From Planctomycetales bacterium (lineage in GTDB: Bacteria > Planctomycetota > Planctomycetia > Pirellulales > Pirellulaceae), in NCBI GenBank assembly GCA_020427005.1, contig JAGQOY010000002.1, positions 1-64,000 of the forward strand: 64,000 nt of DNA, given 5' to 3'. The first letter of the stretch is position 1; every line of letters starts with the position of its first letter. The notes under the pieces were generated by a model. That model was not told the DNA's origin. It did no database searches and saw nothing but the letters and a program-made list of their open reading frames with translations. The position numbers and the translations under genes were made by a program. Below, piece by piece: positions 52,184 to 60,915 of the stretch.

Positions 52184-52679
52184 AATCAATGGCTCCCTGC
52201 ACACTAACAATCTCGTTGATGATATCCTAGCTCGAATCTGGAGCTCGCATCATACCTGCGTAACAAATCGACCGCAGCGCCGGACGTTTGCGCCCACCCA
52301 AATAATCTCACGGTGGTCTTATTTGAACTCGAAAGTAATCAACTCCGGCTCAATCGCGATTCTTAATTTGCCACTCATTGTCGGAGTCCGACACAGCTTC
52401 AGACAAATCAGTTACAAATTCTGAGCAAGAAAGGTGGGTGAGGTATGTGGCCTATCACTTTCGGCGACATTGCGCGCAAGCTTGCTAGCAAAAGTAACAA
52501 TTGTACCAAGGTTGCTATTGATATGACCGCACAGGCAGACGTTCCACTGCCTTCATTTCACCCAGTCCCTAAGTCAACACGAGTGTCCACTGAATCTAGC
52601 AATTAGCGTCGCAGGTTCCAAGGTGAAAAGACGGGATTGGCACACGTTTGACAGTAATATCACCCCTCATGGTGACGCG
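52184..52679. other. Intergenic region, 496 bp, with one small open frame
   Basis: Apart from the 53-codon open frame at 52445-52606 I see no gene. A local dyad (ctcgaatctggagctcg) near 52233-52249 is short. The region should contain the promoter of the tetraheme gene. Confidence 0.45.
52445..52606 (+). CDS. Possible small gene, 53 residues
   Basis: An ATG at 52445 with a strong purine-rich upstream sequence (aaaggtgggtgaggt) opens 53 codons ending at TAG 52606. The product begins MWPITFGDIARKLASKS and ends VPKSTRVSTESSN, basic in the first half. It has no signal peptide or known motif. Good initiation context and otherwise empty surroundings are the only support, so it may be chance. Confidence 0.3.
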   Translation: MWPITFGDIARKLASKSNNCTKVAIDMTAQADVPLPSFHPVPKSTRVSTESSN

Positions 52680-53885
52680 TTATGGATGAACTATCAAGCG
52701 AATGTAAATAGGAATTTCTTTTGTAATTTCATGATTAGTACGAATAACTACCTTTCCAAACGTTCCCTTGGTAATCGCTGAAAAGTTCACTTCTGGTGCG
52801 TTTTTGGGTACTTCCAAGACAATCGGGAACATTCGGCGACTTCCAACCATCTTGGGTTCGCCAATCGTTACGTTCAAGGCCTCTGCAGGTACAACCGAGG
52901 CCACCTCTGGCACGATAGATTCCGCACCCGCTCCCTGAACGGCCAAGAATAGGTTTAGAGATGCTCCTTCACTAGATTTGATATTGCCGAACTTCAATAG
53001 ACTAAGCTTGGGATCAAAAGAGGTGCCTCCGACCAGGGCAATGTCGCCAACAACGGTTCCCTTTACCGGTACTTCCATGATGCCAATATCTTCGCCCAAA
53101 TTTGACTCAAATTTGATTTGCGTATTGATCGGTCCCAGCGGCATGCCGGCTGGAATCTTGACCGTCACGTCGTATGCAAACTTGGCACGCAAATGTTCGG
53201 TATCTTTTTGGGGATCGATATCTCGTTTTTCGGCCTCTATTTCGACCCTTGTGGGCGACTGATCGTCTCCCCAATGGAAGTTGGTCAACCTGTTGGCAGC
53301 GTCAAAATAGGCATAAACTTGAAAGGTCTGTGTAACCCCCTCCGTAATTGGGATATCGCCCAGTGACAATTCTCTTGGTTCTGTCACAAAGCTACGCGCT
53401 ATTTTGCCTTTCACTTGTAGTAATACATTTGTGTTGGCTGGGTCGTTTGTATGGATAGTTGCCGATTGACCGAAATCCGGCATGAGGGTCTTAGCAGTCC
53501 AAGTAAGCTTGACAATGGTACTTTCACCTGGCTCAAGTATGCTTTTGTCCAATTCACCGACAGTGCATTTGCAAGTGGATGAACCCATCTCCAAGTTCAA
53601 TGGACCAGTTCCAATATTTCGGAACTCGAATTCACGGCTCAGGGTTTCGCCGTGCTGCATCGTGCCAAAGTTGTATTCGATGCCCCCCACGACTTCCAAT
53701 TTGGGCTCCCCGGTCGAATTAGCAATGACATCTTCGTGAGACATTTCTCCTTTTTGCTCTGCTAATGTAGCGCGTGATTCGGTGAAGCGCTCTTCAAACC
53801 CGCTCGTAGCTAGTGTGGATTGCATCTTTCCAAGTCCAGCACCGATCAAGGCACCCACGACTGCTGTTAACAAAATACGAATCAT
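52680..53885 (-). CDS. DUF1573 domain protein, membrane anchored
   Basis: From ATG 53885 the product has 401 residues: a hydrophobic N-terminal helix (LLTAVVGALIGAGLG) and an acidic linker, then a DUF1573 domain near 65-160 with NFGTMQHGETLSREFEFRN and a CKCTVGEL motif, followed by further beta-sandwich domains of the same kind. DUF1573 domains are Ig-like folds abundant in exported proteins of Bacteroidetes and planctomycetes; the function is unknown. GGAAG lies just before the ATG. It is 148 bp behind the Wzy-like gene on the same strand and may follow it in one transcript. Confidence 0.85.
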   Translation of the reverse strand: MIRILLTAVVGALIGAGLGKMQSTLATSGFEERFTESRATLAEQKGEMSHEDVIANSTGEPKLEVVGGIEYNFGTMQHGETLSREFEFRNIGTGPLNLEMGSSTCKCTVGELDKSILEPGESTIVKLTWTAKTLMPDFGQSATIHTNDPANTNVLLQVKGKIARSFVTEPRELSLGDIPITEGVTQTFQVYAYFDAANRLTNFHWGDDQSPTRVEIEAEKRDIDPQKDTEHLRAKFAYDVTVKIPAGMPLGPINTQIKFESNLGEDIGIMEVPVKGTVVGDIALVGGTSFDPKLSLLKFGNIKSSEGASLNLFLAVQGAGAESIVPEVASVVPAEALNVTIGEPKMVGSRRMFPIVLEVPKNAPEVNFSAITKGTFGKVVIRTNHEITKEIPIYIRLIVHP

Positions 53886-54033
53886 GGCTTCTTCCAATAA
53901 AGTTCGCTGGGAGAGATGTCGGTACTAATCATCCATTCGAAGTTGGGCAATACCCACTCAAAAAACAATTCTTGGCCGATGGGTTACCAATATCGATATT
54001 CAGCGGATCACCCGATGGCACACGGCAAAAGAA

Positions 54034-56412
54034 TCAATCTTCTTTGGGTATATCTAGATCTTTACGTAACCAGTTTACCAAAGGTTCTGCAGGAATTAAG
54101 TTCTCTTCGGCGGTCGAATTGGGTCGCGAAAAACCTGAGGGTTCAATTCCGCTAGGCAACCAAATCTGCTGGAATCCAAACTTCTTGTCCAAATGAGGGG
54201 TGCGGTTGTTCAGGTCGATGCTTCGAAGTAACGCCGCTTGGGCCTCCTCGCGATCGCCGATCAGTTCGGCCACAAGGGCAAGTTGCAGATTGAGATTGAC
54301 GCTACTTGGGTAACGCTCGACGGATGCTTGGTAACATTCGTATGCCTTGCGCAAGAAATCTTTAACCTGTGTATCCTGGAAAGCTACTCGAGAACGAGCA
54401 GCCAATTGTAGATACCAGTCTCCTGCTATCTGCCAGTTGTGATATGGAACTTGGTCTGACTGCAGCCAATCGACGATGGACTGGTGCGCCTCGCTAGCAG
54501 CCAAGCTCAGACTGCTATCGTTCATTGCACCAGCAGTCGCGACAACTAACCATTCAGCAACTTGACGACGTCTTTCCGAGTTGAGTGGGTCGGCCTCCGA
54601 ACTTTTCCGCAGTAAAGCTAGATGTTCCCTGGGCTCTGTAGCAAAGCTGGCTTGATTCGCCAAAATCCAGCTGGCAAGTGATGGGCGCCATGTCTGAAAC
54701 CAGAACCCGACCCCAAGCAAAATCACCACCACAAGAGGTAACCAAGGAGACACAGGTGCGATCTGGTCATTGCGATTAGGGGATAAACTGCTCAGCAAGA
54801 CGAGCAACGGAAGGGCGATCCCCGCGGCCTGCCAGGATCCACTAATAAGCTGGCAGAGAACAATCGATAGACAGGCAGCCTGAATACATTCTCGCGATAC
54901 AATTGATTTGTCCAGTACGATTGCTGTAATTCCACCTACCAGCCAACAGAAGGCTAGTGTTTGGAATTCCAACGCCGATAAAATAGACCCGAGTAGCACA
55001 ATGAGAGTAGCACCCAAGACGCTGCCCCACTTTAGGCCCGAGACGATCGTCGCAGTTAGTTCTTGGTCGAGTGATTTGTCATCTGGGGCTGAAGATTGGT
55101 TGCCATTCAGATGAGGTAATAAGAACTTGAAAATCCAGAGCGCAATAATAAGGGCGATCGGCAACGACACTCCAGCTGCAATATCTAGAAACCAATTGTG
55201 TGGATCGGCCACAATTTCGCTGGCCAATTCTGGCTTGTAGGCTGGGTAGTAGCTTTGGAAATTCCCATAGCCCACACCCAGTAACCAGTGATCTCGAAGC
55301 ATGGCAGCAGCAGCACGCCAGTATTCAATGCGATAAGAAAAACTCTTAAAGGATTCGCTTAATACCAATTGGTCATTCTTGAGAATCCAAGCAAAGCCTA
55401 AAGCTCCAAGCGTTATACCTACCAGAGCACTCACTCGTAACCACTGTCGATGCACAGACTGTGAAGCACTTTTTGTTCGGGATAGGGCAAGCCAGTAACC
55501 AATCGCAACCATTACTGCGACGTATGCAATTCGGCTGCGGGCAAGGAACCAACAAACTAGAACCGCCAGCAGCAAGCAGCCACAGTATGCAGCAGGCAAG
55601 TAGTAAGTCATTAAAGTTCTATTACTGCGAGCATCACTGATAGAGGTTGTTTGGTTGGAAGATAAGCCCACAAAGGAGGACAGAAGGCCTAAGAATAGAA
55701 TTACACCTGCGGACAAGGAAGTTGCAAGTGAATTAGCCAGAGCGAAAGTGCCAAACGGTTCGGGGCTATATAGCAAACGGTCTTCGAATCGCTTTCGCAA
55801 AGGCGAACCTTCGGGAGCGGAAATGCCGATACTTTCGAGCATTTTGTCAGGATCCTGCAAATAGGCTGCTCGGTCTCGCGGTAAAGTCACACTGACTTGA
55901 TAAAGTCCGTGCAATGCAACTGCGACAAAGCCTGCTAACAGGATTAGGATGGCTGTATTTTTGGCCTCACGAGAGCCAAGAAGATGTCGAGTGGAGAAAA
56001 AAAAGACGCCGAGGCTAACTAAATGCCAGAATCCGTACCAAGCAATGCGAGGATTGTTTTCAGCTCCAGCTGACCACGCACCACAGTACATAATGCAAAC
56101 AACCGTGGCTAATACGAGCCACGTTCGTTTCATTACCGGTGGCCCATATCCAGCCTTTCTAAACCCTTGCTTGGTTTCTAACCAATTTGCACCGGCTGTG
56201 ACCACGCCGATCAAAAACCACAACAGATTTTGTGGAAGGGTTTCACCTAATTGTACGCTGGTCGAATCTAGCGGGACTATGAAACTCCAAACTATCGCGA
56301 GACTGCAGAGTATCGCAGCTGCTAGCCGTAGCAGTCCGGTCCATTCCATTAGCCTATTTGGCCCAAGTTTAGAATCAAGAGCAAGCGGGGTGGCCATTGC
56401 TGGTCGTCTCAT
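54034..56412 (-). CDS. O-antigen-ligase-like membrane protein with TPR tail (second copy)
   Basis: The 792-residue protein has about 11 membrane segments and a Wzy_C-like region with LARSRIAYVAVMVAIG near 305, SYRIEYWRAAAAMLRDHWLLGVGYGNFQSYYP near 360-391 (quoted as LLGVGYGNFQSYYP) and DPHNWFLDIAAGVSLP near 405. The last 190 residues are soluble with TPR-like helices (YECYQASVERYPSSVNLNLQ near 715, quoted as YQASVERYPSSVNL). Its start overlaps the stop of the upstream GT4 gene by ATGA, so translation is coupled. It is the second such protein in the window; the first is at 7646-10405, also beside a GT4 transferase. Ligase or polymerase role cannot be separated. Confidence 0.85.
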   Translation of the reverse strand: MRRPAMATPLALDSKLGPNRLMEWTGLLRLAAAILCSLAIVWSFIVPLDSTSVQLGETLPQNLLWFLIGVVTAGANWLETKQGFRKAGYGPPVMKRTWLVLATVVCIMYCGAWSAGAENNPRIAWYGFWHLVSLGVFFFSTRHLLGSREAKNTAILILLAGFVAVALHGLYQVSVTLPRDRAAYLQDPDKMLESIGISAPEGSPLRKRFEDRLLYSPEPFGTFALANSLATSLSAGVILFLGLLSSFVGLSSNQTTSISDARSNRTLMTYYLPAAYCGCLLLAVLVCWFLARSRIAYVAVMVAIGYWLALSRTKSASQSVHRQWLRVSALVGITLGALGFAWILKNDQLVLSESFKSFSYRIEYWRAAAAMLRDHWLLGVGYGNFQSYYPAYKPELASEIVADPHNWFLDIAAGVSLPIALIIALWIFKFLLPHLNGNQSSAPDDKSLDQELTATIVSGLKWGSVLGATLIVLLGSILSALEFQTLAFCWLVGGITAIVLDKSIVSRECIQAACLSIVLCQLISGSWQAAGIALPLLVLLSSLSPNRNDQIAPVSPWLPLVVVILLGVGFWFQTWRPSLASWILANQASFATEPREHLALLRKSSEADPLNSERRRQVAEWLVVATAGAMNDSSLSLAASEAHQSIVDWLQSDQVPYHNWQIAGDWYLQLAARSRVAFQDTQVKDFLRKAYECYQASVERYPSSVNLNLQLALVAELIGDREEAQAALLRSIDLNNRTPHLDKKFGFQQIWLPSGIEPSGFSRPNSTAEENLIPAEPLVNWLRKDLDIPKED

Positions 56413-57539
56413 TCTTCCTCGCGTCCTACCATTTCCAGCACTCCGACCAAGGCGAGCACCAAGATTGTACTAACGACCACAATCGCTGCTCCCCATAAAT
56501 CTGTGACGCGTGGTAGCAATAGGGCTCCAATGGAACATGTCGCCGTGGCCAAATAGATAGTGAGTACCGCCTGTTTCTTGGTCATCCCCAAGTCGACCAA
56601 GCGATGGGAAAAGTGCCGTTTGTCTCCTTCGAATGGACTTCGGCCTTCGCGCAGTCGAATGATAATTACGCTGGTCATATCGTAAAGTGGAATCGCCAAT
56701 GCAATCAGTGGAGCGACGACAGCGTATGGACGCGATCCTTGGTAGCCAACGTAGGTGGCCAAGAGCGTGGCGATCGCAATCCAGAAGCCGATAAAGTAAC
56801 TGCCAGCATCACCCATGAAGATTTTGGCTGGCGGCCAATTGTGCCATAAAAAGCCTAAAAGTGCACCGATGAGCACCAACAGCATGGCAGCTACGAAAAA
56901 CTGAGGTTGTCCATTTTGGCCTGCGGGCGTCGATAGCAACATCAGGGCCAGCATCAGAGAAGAAATCGTTGCCACTCCACCGCTCAGCCCGTCCATATTG
57001 TCGAGCATGTTGAACGAGTTGATAAGTGCCACAATCCATAGCACGCTTAAGCAACTTGTCAGCCAGGGCAGTTCGATAAAGGCGGTTAGTTGCAGGCCTT
57101 GCCAGTAAACACACAGACTAGCAACCGAGAACTCAACCCCTAGTCGCAACCACCAGGGAATCCCTCGACGATCATCCATAAGGCCCAGAATCATGAGCAC
57201 AGTTCCGCAGCCGACGATGACCCAGATCTCTGCGATCTTGCCTGTTAACCCTCCCAAATGTTCCGACAGTCCAACGGGCAATAGGGCTCTCAGAGCCGGA
57301 ATGTAGTCGGCAAGTAAAACGCCCACAGTGCCGAGGCTCATAGTGCCAACTACACCCGCCCAAATGCCAAGGCCTCCACCAAGCGGTATGGGAGTAGTAT
57401 GTACCTTGCGCGCTCCAGGTTTGTCCAACAGGCCAAGTCGCTCCGCAGCTTTTCTTACCAGGCCCACGGCAACTAGCGAAATCACAAAACTAGGCGCTAG
57501 GACGGCCAATAGAAATAAAAAATTCGCCCACAGGGACAT
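56409..57539 (-). CDS. WecA/TagO-like sugar-1-phosphate transferase (intact copy)
   Basis: The 376-residue protein has about 11 membrane segments and all family motifs: KPGARKVHTTPIPLGGG near 40, GLMDDRRGI near 119, NSFNMLDNMDGLSGG near 174, IFMGDAGSYFIGF near 245, and the late KRHFSHRLVDLG near 316 with the HxxHR-type motif (HFSHRL). It transfers a sugar-1-phosphate from a UDP-sugar to undecaprenyl phosphate, starting glycan assembly. It is an intact relative of the broken gene at 6114-7632. A 7-bp hairpin lies 57 bp upstream. The sugar (GlcNAc, other HexNAc) is not determined by sequence. Confidence 0.93.
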   Translation of the reverse strand: MSLWANFLFLLAVLAPSFVISLVAVGLVRKAAERLGLLDKPGARKVHTTPIPLGGGLGIWAGVVGTMSLGTVGVLLADYIPALRALLPVGLSEHLGGLTGKIAEIWVIVGCGTVLMILGLMDDRRGIPWWLRLGVEFSVASLCVYWQGLQLTAFIELPWLTSCLSVLWIVALINSFNMLDNMDGLSGGVATISSLMLALMLLSTPAGQNGQPQFFVAAMLLVLIGALLGFLWHNWPPAKIFMGDAGSYFIGFWIAIATLLATYVGYQGSRPYAVVAPLIALAIPLYDMTSVIIIRLREGRSPFEGDKRHFSHRLVDLGMTKKQAVLTIYLATATCSIGALLLPRVTDLWGAAIVVVSTILVLALVGVLEMVGREEE

Positions 57540-57595
57540 AGAATTCGCTTAGAGTCTTAACTGAAGGAATAAAGGTTCGAATATATACGCTGGCA

Positions 57596-57613
57596 GCCGA
57601 CCTTTGGGTCGGC
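57596..57613. promoter_or_regulatory. 7-bp perfect hairpin before the intact GT4 gene
   Basis: Arms gccgacc and ggtcggc flank tttg. On the minus strand it sits 57 bases before the start of the GT4 gene and 49 bases after the DUF4416 stop. No T-run follows on either strand. It may be a leader hairpin or operator. Confidence 0.4.
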
Positions 57614-57661
57614 AGATTAACGAATTTACCCTTGATGCGCGCTGGTGGGCAGTGCCTCTGC

Positions 57662-58213
57662 TTAGGCCGATACGTCTCGCGAAGCTACCAACTGTTTAAG
57701 ATAGTCCCGGGCCTGAAGAAAAAAGGCGTGAAAGTCGGTACGCTGGTAGTCGGGGTAGGTCCAAGGTCGCGATTGCCAGCCTCCGTCCAAAAAGTACAGA
57801 CATTCTTCAGCATAAATACCATCTCGCAGGTAAATACGATGAGCCCGATCTTTTGCACTCGCCAGGACTAATTTAGTTAGGGTTATATAACCAGGATCAA
57901 TATTAACGGGCCTGATTTCCGAAAACGCTGCTTGAGCCGATATGCTGGCTTCCCAAGTGTTGCTCTGTAATTTGGAGTCTGCCAACAAGGCGGGATCATA
58001 AAAACCATCGATCACAAAGAACTGTTTGCGAAGCCCTTGCCCCATTTCTGCCGCGTAATACTCGGTCTCCTTGTGTTCGAATGCTTGGCTAACCAGTTTG
58101 ATTTTTCCCCAGTGCGATTCGATCTGACCCTTCGCCGTTTCGATGGCTTTTGCTTGCTTGCCAAAAACGGCTACAAGTTGAACAGTTGGAGGAGCAGGTT
58201 TGGGCTTTGCCAT
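57662..58213 (-). CDS. DUF4416 family protein
   Basis: The 183-residue product matches DUF4416: a start of Pro, Lys and Ala then LVAVFGKQ, YYAAEMGQGLRKQFFVIDGF near 52-71, RPVNIDPGYITLTKLVLASAKDR near 101-123 (quoted as VNIDPGYITLTKLVLAS), HRIYLRDGIYAEECLYF near 125 and TYPDYQR near 152. The highly conserved NIDPGY and HRIYL segments are diagnostic. Function is unknown; the family is found widely in deltaproteobacteria and planctomycetes. It lies between a repeat-rich region upstream (after proS) and the GT4 gene. Confidence 0.92.
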   Translation of the reverse strand: MAKPKPAPPTVQLVAVFGKQAKAIETAKGQIESHWGKIKLVSQAFEHKETEYYAAEMGQGLRKQFFVIDGFYDPALLADSKLQSNTWEASISAQAAFSEIRPVNIDPGYITLTKLVLASAKDRAHRIYLRDGIYAEECLYFLDGGWQSRPWTYPDYQRTDFHAFFLQARDYLKQLVASRDVSA

Positions 58214-58482
58214 GGAGACATTTGATGATTGCAGGTAGAAGCCAATTACACAAAATAAGCAGGCTTGGTCGCTGAGGTTACTTGCAAGCCGAGACGCGTG
58301 GTGGGCTTATTGATTTAATCTGAAATCTCCATTCACACTGAGCCGTTGGCCGTAAGGCGACGGTTTTCCTAAACAGCCGCTCGCGCGGCCGTACGACCTC
58401 GGGTAGTACTCGAGACTCGACCGCTCACGCGTCTCGGCTCGCGTCCAGTGATCATTCCGAGTCCATCACTTCGCTCGTTCAT
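58214..58482. repeat. GC-rich intergenic segment dense in inverted repeats
   Basis: Between proS and the DUF4416 gene lie ccgttggcc/gtaa/ggcgacgg (58343-58363, hairpin followed by tttt on the plus strand), cgagac (58411-58416) with gtctcg (58431-58436), and a ccgctcgcgcggcc block. The first element resembles short hairpin repeats I recall from other planctomycete intergenic regions. No gene is visible. Confidence 0.5.
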
Positions 58483-60000
58483 TTAGTAGGCTTTGGCGAA
58501 GATAGCTTGTTTTTGCGCAGGGCGACCGCTGAGGAAGCATGTGCCAGGCGTGTCATTGTTGGCCAGTGGGATGCAACGAATTGTAACCTTCAATTCGTCT
58601 AGTAGCGGCTGTACAGTTTCCTCAGACTCAAAGTAACACAGCGCAAATCCACCGTGGATTTCAGGTTGGTCAGGATTTCGAGGTGTAAAATACTCGCGAA
58701 ATTCCTTTTCGTTACTGAGCACAACGGTGTTGGCCTCACGCATCGTAAGGGCCTTCTGGAACAGAGAATTTTGGATGTCATCGAGTACGGAAGTAAACGA
58801 GTCGATCAGTGTCTGGCGAGCCAGGCTCGATTGTTCGCCAGTGTCTCGCCGCGCCAAAAATACGGCATCCTTGGCAAGATCTTTGGGACCGATTTCGATG
58901 CGCAATGGGACTCCGCGCTTTACGTGATACCATTTTTTCTCGCCGCCGCGCAAATCTCGATCATCAATTTCAACCTCAACAGCGCGACCTGCGTATGCCA
59001 AGGCAGACAGTTCGGCCTTAAGATTTTGGCAGTACGATAACACCTCTGCGCGCTGCTGGTCGTCACGATAAATCGGCAAAATAACTGCATGGGCTGGGGC
59101 CAATTTCGGCGGGACGATCATTCCGTCGTCGTCGGCATGGGTCATGATCAAGGCACCGATCAGTCGCGTGCTTACGCCCCAGGACGTTGTCCAGGCGTAG
59201 GCTACTTCACCATTCTGATCTTGAAATTTGATCTCCTGAGCCTTGGAGAAGTTCTGCCCAAGGAAGTGGCTAGTCCCTGCTTGAAGTGCTTTGCGGTCCT
59301 GCATCATGGCTTCAATCGACAGCGTCATGTCAGCACCTGGAAACCGTTCGCCTGCTGTCTTCTCACCTTTGATGACAGGCACCGCCATAAAGTTTTCCGC
59401 AAAATCGGCATACACGTCCAACATCTTGCGTGTTTCCTCCAAAGCCTCGTCTTGTGTAGCATGCACCGTATGGCCTTCTTGCCACAAAAACTCGGCCGTC
59501 CGAAGAAACAATCGGGTGCGCATTTCCCACCGCACTACGTTGGCCCATTGATTGATCAAGATTGGCAAGTCGCGGTAGGACTGAACCCATTTGGCATACA
59601 TCGCACCAATGATAGTCTCACTCGTGGGTCGCACTATGAGAGGTTCTTCGAGCGGGCCGGCGGGACGTAGGCCTCCAGTATCGGGGTCTGGCTCCAATCT
59701 GTGGTGCGTGACTACCGCGCATTCTTTGGCAAATCCCTCGACGTGTTCCGCCTCCTTCTCAAGAAAGCTCATAGGTATGAATAGTGGAAAGTAGGCATTT
59801 CGATGCCCCGTGTCTTTGAACATTTTGTCCAATGCGCGTTGCATGTTCTCCCACAAAGAATAGCCCCATGGCTTGATAACCATGCAGCCCCGTACAGGTG
59901 AGTTTTCGGCTAAATCGGCAGCACGAATGACCTGCTGGTACCATTCCGGATAGTCTTCTGTGCGTGTAGGAGAAATGGCAGTTTTGGGTGCTTTGTTCAT
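58483..60000 (-). CDS. proS: Prolyl-tRNA synthetase, archaeal/eukaryotic type
   Basis: The 505-residue enzyme charges tRNA-Pro with proline in the cytoplasm. Class II motifs are visible: VRGCMVIKPWGYSLWENM near 36-53 (motif 1 region), RPTSETIIGAMYAKWVQSYRDLP near 124 (quoted as RPTSETIIG), RTRLFLRTAEFLWQEGHTVHA near 160 (motif 2, quoted as RTRLFLRTAEFLWQEG) and TSWGVSTRLIGALIMTHADDDG near 268 (motif 3, quoted as GVSTRLIGALIMTHADD). There is no bacterial editing insertion between motifs 2 and 3, and the chain ends AKAY as in archaeal-type ProRS. The C-terminal domain has few cysteines, so the zinc site may be lost. It has no close operon partner. Confidence 0.96.
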   Translation of the reverse strand: MNKAPKTAISPTRTEDYPEWYQQVIRAADLAENSPVRGCMVIKPWGYSLWENMQRALDKMFKDTGHRNAYFPLFIPMSFLEKEAEHVEGFAKECAVVTHHRLEPDPDTGGLRPAGPLEEPLIVRPTSETIIGAMYAKWVQSYRDLPILINQWANVVRWEMRTRLFLRTAEFLWQEGHTVHATQDEALEETRKMLDVYADFAENFMAVPVIKGEKTAGERFPGADMTLSIEAMMQDRKALQAGTSHFLGQNFSKAQEIKFQDQNGEVAYAWTTSWGVSTRLIGALIMTHADDDGMIVPPKLAPAHAVILPIYRDDQQRAEVLSYCQNLKAELSALAYAGRAVEVEIDDRDLRGGEKKWYHVKRGVPLRIEIGPKDLAKDAVFLARRDTGEQSSLARQTLIDSFTSVLDDIQNSLFQKALTMREANTVVLSNEKEFREYFTPRNPDQPEIHGGFALCYFESEETVQPLLDELKVTIRCIPLANNDTPGTCFLSGRPAQKQAIFAKAY

Positions 60001-60376
60001 ATTCGCTTGATATTTTTAAAAAACTGGATGACCTACAATCGGGAAGTACCCAACACGAGTATTGCAACTTCGATACAAACGCTTGGAGTAATTTTTCTAG
60101 GCCCAACTCATTCCATCCAGGGACAACAATCGTCAAAGTTTAGAGCATTTTTTCGGTTTCGTTTAGCCCCTAACCACGACTACTTCCACCAGCGGGATCG
60201 CCAGACAAAAATGGCAAAGTCACTTTTGTATTTGAAACGCGGGGAAGCCACTGTAATTGCGTTGAGACAAGAGCCATAGTCGTCTGCATCAAATGGGCTG
60301 CAGCTCGTTTGCTACCCCGAAAACTACTGCCACTCAATTCGAGCGTAAAATCTACAAACACTGGAATCATTGGGAT
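60001..60376. other. Divergent intergenic region, 376 bp
   Basis: Upstream of both proS (minus) and the DUF188 gene (plus). I see no gene and no promoter that I can defend; both promoters should lie here. Confidence 0.45.
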
Positions 60377-60877
60377 ATGAAAATATGGATCGATGCCGAT
60401 GCGGCCCCTCGTGAGGTTAAAGAGATTGTTTTTCGGGCTGCCCGCCGATTGAAGATCGATACCATCCTGGTCGCCAACCAATCGGTGGCGCCACCCCTCA
60501 ACGCTCCAACTGTTTCCGTAGTCACAGTCAGCTTTGGAGCCAACGTTGCCGATCAACATATCGTGGAGCAGGCAAGGGCAGGGGATTTGGTAATTACCGC
60601 TGATATTCCGCTGGCATCTCAATTGGTTGCCAAGCAAATAGCGGTTATCGATCCCCGAGGAGAAGAGTATCACGCAGACAATATAGCTAGCAGGCTATCC
60701 ATGCGTGACTTCATGGACAGCCTGCGCGGTGCTGGAAACATCGTCGGTGGCAGCAAACCCTACAGTGAGCTCAACAAGAAAGCGTTCGCTGCCACGTTTG
60801 ATCGTTTGACTACCAAACTTATGAAACAATCCAAAGCGAAGGTCGAATCAGATCTCAGACGCTTGGATTCCGATTAA
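60377..60877 (+). CDS. UPF0178 / DUF188 (YaiI/YqxD) family protein
   Basis: From ATG 60377 the product has 166 residues and opens [22 protein letters not shown], quoted as [20 protein letters not shown], the family signature, with [13 protein letters not shown] near 60 and [15 protein letters not shown] near 76. NAYD/PIN-like fold and DxD residues suggest a nuclease-like fold, but the family has no proven activity. A longer frame starts at 60293 and adds residues that do not belong to the family. It is convergent with the Gly-rich protein gene 38 bp away. Confidence 0.93.
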   Translation: MKIWIDADAAPREVKEIVFRAARRLKIDTILVANQSVAPPLNAPTVSVVTVSFGANVADQHIVEQARAGDLVITADIPLASQLVAKQIAVIDPRGEEYHADNIASRLSMRDFMDSLRGAGNIVGGSKPYSELNKKAFAATFDRLTTKLMKQSKAKVESDLRRLDSD

Positions 60878-60915
60878 CCTCTTAAGGACACGCCGGATTC
60901 TCGAAGAATGTATGC

